This document shows positions 34,367 to 42,365 of a stretch of 64,000 bases of DNA, piece after piece. The notes beneath the pieces were generated by a model that worked only from the letters and a program-made list of their open reading frames with translations, was not told where the DNA came from and did not search any database. The DNA comes from Armatimonas rosea (lineage in GTDB: Bacteria > Armatimonadota > Armatimonadia > Armatimonadales > Armatimonadaceae): assembly GCF_014202505.1 (NCBI RefSeq), contig NZ_JACHGW010000004.1, forward strand, positions 496,001 to 560,000, in the 5' to 3' direction. How positions within the stretch are numbered: the stretch's first letter is position 1; each line of letters opens with the position of its first letter. Position numbers and translations under genes: made by a program.

Positions 34367-35207
34367 CTTCCCCCGGCCGTGCCGCGTTCTTCCAGTTCCC
34401 TGCCCGGTCCTCGCCGGCCACGACAATTCCCTTGTCATCCCAGCCGAGATGGGCTTTTACCTCGGCGGCGCAGTAGCGCAGGGTGAGGCCGCAGCGGCGG
34501 CGGTCGGAGTTGTTGGGTTCGGAGCCGTGGAGGAGCAGGTCGGAGTGGAGGGAGGCTTCGCCGGCTTTGAGAGTGTCGTCTACGGGGGCGTCGCCGAATT
34601 GCTCGGCGTTTTCGATTTTTAGGTTCAGGACATTGTCCTCGGCGGCGCTGGAGGGCAGGTGCATCACGGGGCCGTGGACGTGCGAGCCGGGGATAAAGCG
34701 CATGTTGGCGTTCTCCGGGTCGGCGTCGTCGATGGCGAGCCAGACGGTGACGGTTTTACTCGGGGTCAGCGGCCAGAACACGGCGTCTTGGTGCCAGTCC
34801 ACTCTCTTGCCATCGTGGGGCATTTTGCAGAAAAAGTGTGCGCCCCAGCCGATCACATCGGGGCCGAGGATATCGCAGACCGCCGCGACGATCTTGGGGT
34901 GCTTGAGGATATCGTAGACAAAGCCGTACTTGCGGTGCGCAGTGGCGATGGAGTAGCTGCTCCCCCCCGAGGCCAGGGTCTGGGCTAAGACATCGTCGAA
35001 GCGGGCACGGAGCGCGGAGATCTCGTCGTCGGTGAAGATCGGCACGGGCCGGAGGTAGCCGTGCTGGTTGTAGTGCGCCAGCTGCGCGAGGGAGAGTGCC
35101 TTGGGCTCTTGGGTGATGGCGGGGTGGAAGCGCAGGTCGCGCTCGATCTGGGTGAGGTCGTCGGGGTCGGGGACGTAGGCAAGGGCCTGCGGCTTTGCGG
35201 ATTCCAT
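34356..35207 (-). CDS. Phytanoyl-CoA dioxygenase (PhyH) family protein
   Basis: 283 residues, an Fe(II)/2-oxoglutarate oxygenase. The metal triad is HQD in RVDWHQDAVFWPL and the distal His in SLHSDLLLHGSEPN; RRRCGLTLRY supplies the 2-oxoglutarate Arg. Also typical are MRFIPGSHVHGPV and the N-terminal LAHYNQHGYLRPVPIF. The substrate is unknown (this broad family hydroxylates lipids, amino acids and small molecules). The frame is open to 35501, but TACAAT at 35219-35214 is 6 nt before ATG 35207. The last residues lie in the island repeat. Confidence 0.9.
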   Translation of the reverse strand: MESAKPQALAYVPDPDDLTQIERDLRFHPAITQEPKALSLAQLAHYNQHGYLRPVPIFTDDEISALRARFDDVLAQTLASGGSSYSIATAHRKYGFVYDILKHPKIVAAVCDILGPDVIGWGAHFFCKMPHDGKRVDWHQDAVFWPLTPSKTVTVWLAIDDADPENANMRFIPGSHVHGPVMHLPSSAAEDNVLNLKIENAEQFGDAPVDDTLKAGEASLHSDLLLHGSEPNNSDRRRCGLTLRYCAAEVKAHLGWDDKGIVVAGEDRAGNWKNAARPGEAGA

Positions 35208-35213
35208 GGCGCT

Positions 35214-35219
35214 ATTGTA
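35214..35219 (-). promoter_or_regulatory. -10 box of the PhyH-type gene
   Basis: TACAAT, 6 nt before ATG 35207; leaderless type. Confidence 0.5.
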
Positions 35220-35221
35220 CA

Positions 35222-35311
35222 TCCCCTCGCCCCCCCTGCCCCCGTCCAACGGGGGGGATATGCGGAATCGGATTCCATTTTGTCCCCCTGCCGGGCGGGG
35301 GTTAGGGGGTA
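35222..35311. repeat. Dispersed repeat, family D, copy 4
   Basis: CCCCCTGCCCCCGTCCAACGGGGGGG, GGAATCGGATTCCATTTTGT, CCCCCTGCCGGGCGGGGGTTAGGGGG. It lies between divergent genes, and its last bases touch the -10 box of miaA. Confidence 0.75.
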
Positions 35312-35315
35312 AACT
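35310..35315 (+). promoter_or_regulatory. -10 box of the miaA-hfq-dapF operon
   Basis: TAAACT, 6 nt before GTG 35322; leaderless type, starting at the edge of repeat D4. Confidence 0.5.
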
Positions 35316-35321
35316 GCCTGG

Positions 35322-36251
35322 GTGGAAAAATTGATTGCACTGGTTGGCCCCACGGGAGTGGGAAAGACAGCGGTGGGGATCGCGCTGGCGGAGCGTCTCA
35401 ATGGGGAGCTGATTAGCGCGGATGCGGTCGCGGTCTACAAGCGGCTGGATATCGGCTCGGCCAAGCCCACCAAAGAGGAGCAGGCGCGGGTACGTTTTCA
35501 CTTAATTGATGTAGTGGAGCCCGACCAAGACTTCACGGTGGCGGACTTCGAGCGCCTCGCGGAGGAGGCAATCGCCGACATTCGCTCCCGTGGCAAGCTC
35601 CCGATCCTGCTCGGGGGCACCGGGCTCTATGTCCGTGCAGTCACCGCCGAGCTCTCCATTCCCGCCGTCCCACCGCAGCCCGCGTTTCGCGAGGCGCGCT
35701 GGGCCGAGGTGGAGGCGCACGGTGCGCCCTGGCTCCATGCCCAGCTCGCGACAGTCGATCCGCCCTCGGCCGCCAAGATCCAGCCCGGCGATGGCAAGCG
35801 CATCATTCGCGCCCTGGAGGTATTTGAGGTCACCGGCCAGCCCATGAGCAGCTTCCACACGCCAGAAGGGATTCGGGGGGTGCTCCGGCCCGGTGTCCAG
35901 CTCATTGGGCTGGACCGGGCGCGCGAGGAGCTCTACCAGCGGATCGACCAGCGGGTGGACCAGATGATGGCAGCTGGCTTTCTCCAAGAGGTACAAAACC
36001 TGCTAGGATCGGGAATTACACACGATGTCAAGAGCCTGGGAAGCCTCGGTTACCGACATCTGGTACAATTCCAGTGCGAAGGGGTTCCCCTAGAGGACGC
36101 AATCGCACTGATCAAGCGCGATACCAGGCGTTATGCCAAGCGGCAGCTCTCCTGGTTCCGCAACGATCCCGCCGTACATTGGTTAATAATACATGAAGGC
36201 GAATCGGCACAGGACATAGCCGAACGCTTGGAAATAGGGATATCCGTATGA
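35322..36251 (+). CDS. miaA: tRNA dimethylallyltransferase
   Basis: 309 residues. It has the P-loop LVGPTGVGKTAVGIAL, SADAVAVYKRLDIGSAKPT (normally D-S-x-Q-x-Y; here the Ser and Gln are replaced, as A-D-A-V-A-V-Y), ILLGGTGLYVRAV, GDGKRIIRALEVFEVTGQPM and YAKRQLSWFRND. It puts a dimethylallyl group on A37 of tRNAs reading UNN codons. The GTG start is fixed by the P-loop and the -10 box. It overlaps hfq by 4 nt, the classic miaA-hfq pair. Confidence 0.95.
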   Translation: MEKLIALVGPTGVGKTAVGIALAERLNGELISADAVAVYKRLDIGSAKPTKEEQARVRFHLIDVVEPDQDFTVADFERLAEEAIADIRSRGKLPILLGGTGLYVRAVTAELSIPAVPPQPAFREARWAEVEAHGAPWLHAQLATVDPPSAAKIQPGDGKRIIRALEVFEVTGQPMSSFHTPEGIRGVLRPGVQLIGLDRAREELYQRIDQRVDQMMAAGFLQEVQNLLGSGITHDVKSLGSLGYRHLVQFQCEGVPLEDAIALIKRDTRRYAKRQLSWFRNDPAVHWLIIHEGESAQDIAERLEIGISV

Positions 36252-36526
36252 ATAAAACACAGGCACTTCAGGATCTCTTCCTGAACCAGGTCCGTAAGGA
36301 GAATATTGCCGTCACGATCTATCTGATGAACTCTGTGCAGCTCCGTGGCCATGTTCGTGGCTTCGATGCCTTTACCATCCTGCTAGAGTCCCCCGGTCGA
36401 CCGACACAGCTGGTCTACAAGAGCTCCGTGACGAGCATCGTTCCTATGCGCCCTGTCCGCCTGCACCCAGAAGGCACTCCTAACACCGAGGGAGAGCCCA
36501 GCTCTGTTGAGGAGACCGCCGAGTGA
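36248..36526 (+). CDS. hfq: RNA chaperone Hfq
   Basis: 92 residues. The Sm1 motif is in QDLFLNQVRKENIAVTIYLMNSVQLRGHV split over the first strands, with GFDAFTILLES, and Sm2 is QLVYKSSVTSIVPMRPV (the usual YKHAIST is YKSSVTS here, so the His of the proximal RNA site is replaced by Ser). The acidic tail is short. It should form a hexamer that binds sRNA and mRNA. It overlaps miaA and dapF by 4 nt on each side. Confidence 0.95.
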   Translation: MNKTQALQDLFLNQVRKENIAVTIYLMNSVQLRGHVRGFDAFTILLESPGRPTQLVYKSSVTSIVPMRPVRLHPEGTPNTEGEPSSVEETAE

Positions 36527-37368
36527 CGGTTGCTTTTGTCAAGATGCACGGGATTGGCAATGACTTTCCCGTGTTTGATCACACACAGCCGGGCGCACCG
36601 ACCATTGAGCAGATTCAAGCCGCTGCCGTGACTCTGTGCGACCGACGCTTTGGAATCGGGGGGGACGGGACGATCTCGATCCTCCCCTCCGAGACAGCCG
36701 ATTTCGCCATGCGGATGTTCAACCCCGATGGCTCCGAGGCGGAGATGTGCGGCAACGGCATCCGCTGCTTCGCCAAGTATGTCTACGACTTTGGCCTCAC
36801 CACCAAGACCGAGCTCTCGGTCGAGACCCTGGCGGGGATCATGGTGCTGGTGCTGACGGTAGAAGACGGCAAGGTGACCCAGGTCCGCGTGGACATGGGC
36901 GAGCCGCGCCTAGAGCGTGCCCAGCTCCCCATGGAAGGGCCGTCGGGAACCGTGCTCCACGAGCCCCTCAAGATCGGCGGCGAGCTGCTTTATATCACGG
37001 GTGTCTCGATGGGCAACCCGCATATTGTCTTCTTCCCCGAGCAGGCCACCGACGAGCTGATCCACCGGATCGGGCCGCAGCTGGAGAACCACCCGTCGTT
37101 CCCCAAGCGCACCAATGTCCACGCCGCCCAAGTGGTGGGCCGCGATGAGCTGGTGATGAAGATCTGGGAGCGCGGCGCAGGCCCAACCCTCGCCTGTGGC
37201 ACCGGCGCGTGCGCGGTCGGGGTGGCAGCGCACCTCAACGGTCTCACGGGCCGCGATATTCTCATCCACCTCCCCGGCGGCGACCTGAGGATTCAGTGGG
37301 GCATCGACAACCATGTCTACATGACCGGCTCCGCGACCCTGGTCTACCATGGGACCATCGAGCTTTAA
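36523..37368 (+). CDS. dapF: Diaminopimelate epimerase
   Basis: 281 residues. It has KMHGIGNDFPVFD, MCGNGIRCFAKYVYDF (first catalytic Cys in EMCGNG) and TLACGTGACAVGVAAHL (second Cys). It interconverts LL- and meso-DAP for lysine and the cell wall. GTG 36523 overlaps the hfq stop by 4 nt. With dapL at 25.4 kb it supports the short DAP aminotransferase pathway. Confidence 0.96.
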   Translation: MTVAFVKMHGIGNDFPVFDHTQPGAPTIEQIQAAAVTLCDRRFGIGGDGTISILPSETADFAMRMFNPDGSEAEMCGNGIRCFAKYVYDFGLTTKTELSVETLAGIMVLVLTVEDGKVTQVRVDMGEPRLERAQLPMEGPSGTVLHEPLKIGGELLYITGVSMGNPHIVFFPEQATDELIHRIGPQLENHPSFPKRTNVHAAQVVGRDELVMKIWERGAGPTLACGTGACAVGVAAHLNGLTGRDILIHLPGGDLRIQWGIDNHVYMTGSATLVYHGTIEL

Positions 37369-37397
37369 TCGCCCGCGTTTGGATCGCTCCGTTGAGA

Positions 37398-37463
37398 TCG
37401 CCCCCATGAACGGGGGCGTCTTGCTATCGTCGCAAGCTCCGACACGAAGGCCTCCGGCCATAT
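37398..37463. repeat. Dispersed repeat, family F, copy 2
   Basis: GATCGCCCCCATGAACGGGG hairpin, GCGTCTTGCT, then CCGACACGAAGGCCTCCGGCC; same order as 11372-11436. Further hairpin sequence (GCCCCGGTTTATCGGGGC and TAACCGGGGCGATC) continues to ~37556, filling the gap between dapF and the GNAT gene. Confidence 0.75.
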
Positions 37464-37555
37464 TCGGCATGGGCGAAGCCCTTTGTGTCCGAGGCACGAG
37501 GACAGTAAGACGCCCCGGTTTATCGGGGCGAGACGCCTCGCTCTAACCGGGGCGA

Positions 37556-38212
37556 TCACAGCGTAGCGTTCAGCGCGCTCAGCGAGATACTCTCCCCCGA
37601 GTAGAGCACGCGCTCGAAGTGGGACTTTTTCTCAGGCCACTCCCCATCCAGCATCGCAAACCAGAGCGTGTCGCGGCTGGCTCCTTTGCTGATCATGTGC
37701 TGACGAAAGCACCCCTCGTAGGTAAAGCCAAGGCGGCGGGCTGCGGCGGCGCTGGGCTCGTTGCGGGAGTCGCACTTCCACTCCACGCGGCGGTACTCAC
37801 AGGCCTCGAAGAGATGCCGGAGCAGCAGATAGATCGCCTCGGTGTTGGTGGCAGTGCGCTGCGCCTTGGGGGTGTACCAGATGCTCCCCAGCTCCGCGAC
37901 CCCATCGCGTGGCTCGATCCGCATCACCGAGAGCATCCCCAGCGCCGCGCTATCGTCGATGCGCCGCACCGTGTAGGGCTGCCAGTCATCGCGGCCTTGC
38001 AGCCCCTCCAAGTAGCCCCGAAACTCCGCCTCGCTGGCAAAAGGCCCACGGGTCATGTAGCGCCAGAGCGCCTCCGGGCTGTCGGTGTGCCCGGCGACAA
38101 AGAGCTCCAGGCTATCGCGGGTGGGATCGGTCGGCACGAGGCGGATAGACTTGCCCACGTGCTCGACATACGGCGGGAGGCTCCACGAAGTGTCAAAGGG
38201 TGCAGTTCGCAT
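37556..38212 (-). CDS. GNAT-family N-acetyltransferase (RimJ/RimL-like)
   Basis: 218 residues. GNAT core: IRLVPTDPTRDSLELF, YTVRRIDDSAALGMLSVMRI, AELGSIWYTPKAQRTATNTE (acetyl-CoA loop, R/Q-x-x-G/A variant) and VEWKCDSRNEPSAAAARRLGFTYEG. Fits the RimJ/RimL-like branch that acetylates protein N-termini or small molecules; the substrate is unknown. GATAAT lies 5 nt before ATG 38212. It converges with dapF. Confidence 0.88.
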   Translation of the reverse strand: MRTAPFDTSWSLPPYVEHVGKSIRLVPTDPTRDSLELFVAGHTDSPEALWRYMTRGPFASEAEFRGYLEGLQGRDDWQPYTVRRIDDSAALGMLSVMRIEPRDGVAELGSIWYTPKAQRTATNTEAIYLLLRHLFEACEYRRVEWKCDSRNEPSAAAARRLGFTYEGCFRQHMISKGASRDTLWFAMLDGEWPEKKSHFERVLYSGESISLSALNATL

Positions 38213-38219
38213 GGGCTAT

Positions 38220-38450
38220 TATCCCGCCGATTGGAAATCGGCGTCAACAGTAGCCTGCGGCTGCAAAGCCCGTGCCGGGCTACCGAAGCTGTCCCCCTTC
38301 GCTTGCCGGAGGGGGTCGGCGGTAGTGCCGCCGGGGGGAGGCTAGCCCGCACCCAGAGGGTACCCGGGCTTCGCGGCGGCCCCGTAGGGGCATTTGAAGG
38401 CGCTTCGCGCCCGCCACTGCAGCCGCCAAATTCTATTCGGCGGCCTGGCG
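38220..38450. repeat. Composite repeat region, family C copy 3 plus other hairpins
   Basis: CCCGCCGATTGGAAATCGGCG, GTAGCCTGCGGCTGCAAAGC, CCGTGCCGGGCT at 38222-38285; then a hairpin region CCTTCGCTTGCCGGAGGGGG, GGCGGTAGTGCCGCC, the block CACCCAGAGGGTACCCG (also at 63023-63039), and an inverted family C end CTGCAGCCGCCAAATTCTATTCGGCGG that contains the trpF stop. It fills the 220-bp gap. Confidence 0.7.
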
Positions 38451-39029
38451 TGCGGCGGCGATAAAGTCGCGGAGCTTGTGGGGGTCTTTCTTTCCGGGGC
38501 TCGCCTCCACCCCCGACGAAACATCGAGGGCGTAGGGCCGCACGCGGCGCACGGCCTCGGCGACATTGTCGGGAGTCAGGCCGCCAGCCAGAATCAACCG
38601 ACGATGGGGCTGGAGGCCTTTTGCGGCCACTGCCAGGGACCAATCAAAGGTCGCACCGACACCGCCCAAGGCTTGCTCGTGGTACGTGTCTAGGAGAATC
38701 GCGGTATTTGGCTCCCGGTACTCGGCCAGCGCGGGCAGGCTCAGCGCATCCTTGATACGGAATACCCGAATCCCCTTCCCCGATGTCGGGGCAGGACCTT
38801 CGTAGAACTGGATGGCATCACACTCGGCACTGCCCACCTCTTCCACCCGGCGCACGACCGCAACGACCGTCACAAACGGGCCAGCCTCCCGGTAGATCTC
38901 ATGGGCATCCGCCTCGGGGATATAGCGTGGTGAGGACTCCACTCGGATAAACCCTAGGGCATCCGCACCCGCCTCAACCGCCAGCCGGGCGTCTTCGGGG
39001 TTGGTTATTCCACAAATTTTGATGCGCAT
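38433..39029 (-). CDS. trpF: Phosphoribosylanthranilate isomerase
   Basis: 198 residues. It has RIKICGITNPEDARLAVEAGADALGF split by the catalytic Cys in KICGIT, VVRRVEE, IQFYEG, ILLDTY, LAGGLTPDNV and the catalytic Asp in ALDVSSGVE. It is the third step of tryptophan synthesis. It stands apart from other trp genes here. TAAAAT is 6 nt before ATG 39029. The final RQAAE and TAG lie in a family C repeat arm. Confidence 0.95.
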   Translation of the reverse strand: MRIKICGITNPEDARLAVEAGADALGFIRVESSPRYIPEADAHEIYREAGPFVTVVAVVRRVEEVGSAECDAIQFYEGPAPTSGKGIRVFRIKDALSLPALAEYREPNTAILLDTYHEQALGGVGATFDWSLAVAAKGLQPHRRLILAGGLTPDNVAEAVRRVRPYALDVSSGVEASPGKKDPHKLRDFIAAARQAAE

Positions 39030-39035
39030 GTTAAG

Positions 39036-39041
39036 ATTTTA
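39036..39041 (-). promoter_or_regulatory. -10 box of trpF
   Basis: TAAAAT, 6 nt before ATG 39029; leaderless type. It faces the identical box of the divergent gene at 39066. Confidence 0.55.
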
Positions 39042-39065
39042 CCCCCGTTCTCGGGCAGTTACAGG

Positions 39066-39071
39066 TAAAAT
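39066..39071 (+). promoter_or_regulatory. -10 box of the BNR-repeat gene
   Basis: TAAAAT, 6 nt before ATG 39078; leaderless type. Both divergent promoters fit into a 48-bp gap. Confidence 0.55.
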
Positions 39072-39077
39072 CGCCGC

Positions 39078-42000
39078 ATGAAACGCCATTTTCTCCCTTT
39101 AACAATTCTTAGCTTGAGCCTGCTGACCACCCCCCTCCTCGCCCAGGAGACCAAGGTCGATCCTGTCCTCCAGGAGCTCGGCTGGCGCAATATCGGCCCG
39201 GCGATCATGGGCGGGCGTATCGATGACCTGGCGGTGGTGGAGTCCGATCCCAAGACCTACTATGTCGCCACGGCAGCGGGCGGGATCTTCAAGACCACCA
39301 ACCATGGCACGACCTTTGAGAGTATCTTCGATGGCTACGAGACCAGCAGTATCGGAGATATCGCCATCGCCCCCAGCGACCCGAATGTTGTCTATGTCGG
39401 GACCGGCGAGGCAAACAACCGCCAGAGCTCGTCGTGGGGCTACGGCATGTACAAGTCCGACGATGCCGGCAAGACCTGGAAGCACCTGGGGCTGGAGAAG
39501 ACACAGCACATCGGACGAGTCGTGGTGCATCCCAAAGACCCCAAGGTGCTCTATGTCGCCGCGCTGGGCAAGCTCTGGGGCCCCAACCCGGAGCGCGGGC
39601 TCTACAAGTCGGTCGATGGTGGGGAGACCTGGACCAAGTCGCTCTACATCAACGATGATACGGGGATAACCGATGTGGCGATGGACCCGAGCGATCCCAA
39701 CACGCTCTACGCGGCGGCCTACACCCGGCGGCGCACGGCCTTTGGGTTTGCGGGCGGTAGCGCCGATGGCGGGCTCTACAAGACCGCCGATGCCGGCAAG
39801 ACCTGGAAGAAGCTCTCGGGCGGTCTGCCCAGCGGCGAGGTCGGGCGCATCGGGATCGCGATCTATCCTAAGAACCCCAAGATTGTCTACGTGACCTGGG
39901 AGAACGACAACAAGGGGGGGACACAGTCGGCGCAGGGCAATGGCTATATCTGGCGCACCGACGACGGCGGGGAGAGCTGGGAGCGCCGTGCCCAGACCAA
40001 CCCACGCCCCATGTACTTCTCGCAGATTCGGGTCGATCCCAACGACGACGAAACAGTCTACGTGACAGGGGTCAGCACCTATGTCTCGGTCGATGGGGCC
40101 AAGACGTTCTCGTCGCCGTTCTCCCGTGTCCACGCTGATGGGCACGCGCTCTGGATCGACCCCAAGGACTCGGACCACCTGCTCCTGGGCTGCGACGGTG
40201 GCATCCAGGTGAGCTGGGACCAGGGTAAGACCTGGGACTACCTCAACCACATCGTCATCAGCCAGTTCTACGAGGTCCACTACGACATGCGCTTCCCCTA
40301 CCATGTCTACGGCGGCCTCCAGGACAACGGCACCTGGGAGGCCCCGAGCCGCACGCTCGATGCCCGCGGGGTGACCAACGACGAGTGGCTCAATGTCGGG
40401 GGCGGCGATGGCTTCTACGCCCAGGCCGATCCGCTCGACTGGCGCGTGATCTACACCGAGAGCCAAGGCGGTGCTGTTGCGCGCTTCAACCAGGCCACCG
40501 GCGAGCGTAAGAGCATCCGTCCCCGCGCCGAGACTCCCGGCGAGAGCCTCCAGTTCGACTGGAACAGCCCGATCTTGATCTCGTCGCACAACCCCAAGAA
40601 GCTCTTCTTTGGGGGCAACAAGCTCTTTATCTCCCTCGACCGCGGCGACACCTGGCGCCGCACCGACGACCTCACGGGGAAGCCGGACCGCACGAAGCTC
40701 CCGATCCTGGGCAAGCCGGTCGATCCTGCCAAGACCCTCTCGGCAAACGATGGGCAGGACACCTACGGCTCGATCGAGACCATCAGTGAGTCCCCTGTGA
40801 AGGAGGGCGTGATCTGGGTGGGCACCGACGATGGCGTGCTGCAGGTCTCCCAGGACGATGGCAAGACCTGGACAAAGTGCACGGTTCCGGGAGTCCCGGC
40901 GGGCACCTATGTCAGCCGCGTGCATGCCAGCCCCCACGCCGCGGGACGCTGCTACGTGAGCTTCGACGGCCACCGCAGCGATGACTTCAAGCCCTATATC
41001 TTTGTCACCGAGGACTTTGGCGCGACCTGGAAGAAGCTCTCCGGCTCCCTCCCCGACGGCTCCACGGTCAGCGTGACCCGCGACCACCCACGCACGCCGA
41101 ACCTGCTCTTCACCGGCACCGAGCGCGGCGCCTATGTCTCGTTCAACCGCGGCGCGACCTGGGAGCGCTTCGACAAGCCCTTCCCGGCGTCGATTCCGGT
41201 CGATGACATCCAGGTCCACCCCCGTGAGAACGACCTGATCTTCGCCACCCACGCCCGCGGGATCTGGATTCTCGACGATATTGGGGCGCTGGAGGCAAAG
41301 GCAGCGGGGCTGGCTCCGGTAACGCTCGCGCCGGTCAAGCCCGCCGTGCCCTACCGCATCGCAAGCCGCAAGGCGATCACGGGGCACAAGATCTATGTCG
41401 CCCCCAACCCGACAACCGGCAATCCGTTCCGGTTCTACCTCGATGAGAAGGTCAAGGGCGCGGCGACCCTGACGATCAAGGACACTAAGGGAAAAGTAGT
41501 CCGCACGCTCACCCAAGCGGAGCCGTCGGCAGGCTGGAACCTCATCCGGTGGGACATCCGAGAGAACCCTGCGGTCGCCCCGACGGCCACGGCCAACCAA
41601 GGCGGCGGTGGGTTTGGCGGTGGCTTCGGGGGCGGGGTGCAGGCCCCGCGCCTGCTCCCTGGGAGCTACACCGCAACCCTGACCGTCGCCGGCCAGTCCT
41701 CGACCCAGCCACTGGCGGTCTACGACGATCCCCGGTCGCACCTGACCGACAAGGAGCGCAAGGAGGTCCATGACATCCTCGCGGCGCTCCGGGACACCTA
41801 CGGCGAGCTCGATGCCGCACGCACGCTCCTCACGGAGAAGCGCACGGCGCTTGAGAAAGAGCCTGCCAGCCCGAAGCGCGATGCCAAGCTCAAGGAACTC
41901 ACCGAGCTCCTCGCCCAGATCGCCCCTACGGCAGGCGGAGGACGCCCCGGTGGCGGGGGGCAAGGCGGCGGTGGCGGACGTGGAGGTCAGGGCGGCGGCA

Positions 42001-42311
42001 ATCCCAACGCACCGGCCAACCGCCGAACCCCAGGCGCACTCCGTGGCAACGATCCCCAAGGGGGCAACCGCCCGACAACGGCAACGCCTCCCCCGGCAAC
42101 CGGCGGTGCGACCGGGAGCGGCGAGTCTGGAGCAGAGGGGCAGCCCACACCGCGGCCCGCTCCCAGCAACTCCCTGACAACACGGCTTGGCAGGGCATCA
42201 CAGAATATCGATGCCCTGATCGAGCCGCTCAGCCCCGGCAACAAGAAAGAAGCTGAGGCCGCGATCCAGGCCGCCAAGAAGGCGATCAGCGCCGCCAAGA
42301 AGCTAAAGTAG
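39078..42311 (+). CDS. Secreted VPS10/BNR-repeat beta-propeller protein
   Basis: 1077 residues with a signal peptide (LPLTILSLSLLTTPLLAQ). Residues ~25-720 contain many sortilin-type BNR/Asp-box blades (GLYKSVDGGETWTKSLYI, GLYKTADAGKTWKKLSGG, YIWRTDDGGESWERRAQ, VFVTEDFGATWKKLSG-like). A FlgD-like beta domain follows (~760-880, TLTIKDTKGKVVRTL), then a helix and a Gly-rich low-complexity part (GGGGQGGGGGRGGQGGG), ending in a Lys/Ala helix. Such proteins are abundant in soil bacteria and are annotated as glycosyl hydrolases, but the ligand is not known. A terminator follows. The signal peptide and leaderless start agree. Confidence 0.88.
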   Translation: MKRHFLPLTILSLSLLTTPLLAQETKVDPVLQELGWRNIGPAIMGGRIDDLAVVESDPKTYYVATAAGGIFKTTNHGTTFESIFDGYETSSIGDIAIAPSDPNVVYVGTGEANNRQSSSWGYGMYKSDDAGKTWKHLGLEKTQHIGRVVVHPKDPKVLYVAALGKLWGPNPERGLYKSVDGGETWTKSLYINDDTGITDVAMDPSDPNTLYAAAYTRRRTAFGFAGGSADGGLYKTADAGKTWKKLSGGLPSGEVGRIGIAIYPKNPKIVYVTWENDNKGGTQSAQGNGYIWRTDDGGESWERRAQTNPRPMYFSQIRVDPNDDETVYVTGVSTYVSVDGAKTFSSPFSRVHADGHALWIDPKDSDHLLLGCDGGIQVSWDQGKTWDYLNHIVISQFYEVHYDMRFPYHVYGGLQDNGTWEAPSRTLDARGVTNDEWLNVGGGDGFYAQADPLDWRVIYTESQGGAVARFNQATGERKSIRPRAETPGESLQFDWNSPILISSHNPKKLFFGGNKLFISLDRGDTWRRTDDLTGKPDRTKLPILGKPVDPAKTLSANDGQDTYGSIETISESPVKEGVIWVGTDDGVLQVSQDDGKTWTKCTVPGVPAGTYVSRVHASPHAAGRCYVSFDGHRSDDFKPYIFVTEDFGATWKKLSGSLPDGSTVSVTRDHPRTPNLLFTGTERGAYVSFNRGATWERFDKPFPASIPVDDIQVHPRENDLIFATHARGIWILDDIGALEAKAAGLAPVTLAPVKPAVPYRIASRKAITGHKIYVAPNPTTGNPFRFYLDEKVKGAATLTIKDTKGKVVRTLTQAEPSAGWNLIRWDIRENPAVAPTATANQGGGGFGGGFGGGVQAPRLLPGSYTATLTVAGQSSTQPLAVYDDPRSHLTDKERKEVHDILAALRDTYGELDAARTLLTEKRTALEKEPASPKRDAKLKELTELLAQIAPTAGGGRPGGGGQGGGGGRGGQGGGNPNAPANRRTPGALRGNDPQGGNRPTTATPPPATGGATGSGESGAEGQPTPRPAPSNSLTTRLGRASQNIDALIEPLSPGNKKEAEAAIQAAKKAISAAKKLK

Positions 42312-42316
42312 CCACA

Positions 42317-42357
42317 AAAAAAGCCCCGGACGCGCGGTGCGTGTCCGGGGCTTTTTC
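42317..42357 (+). terminator. Rho-independent terminator
   Basis: AAAAAAAGCCCCGGACGCGC / GCGTGTCCGGGGCTTTTT: a long GC stem with A and T runs on either side, so it can serve both converging genes. Confidence 0.88.
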
Positions 42358-42365
42358 GGTTTGAC

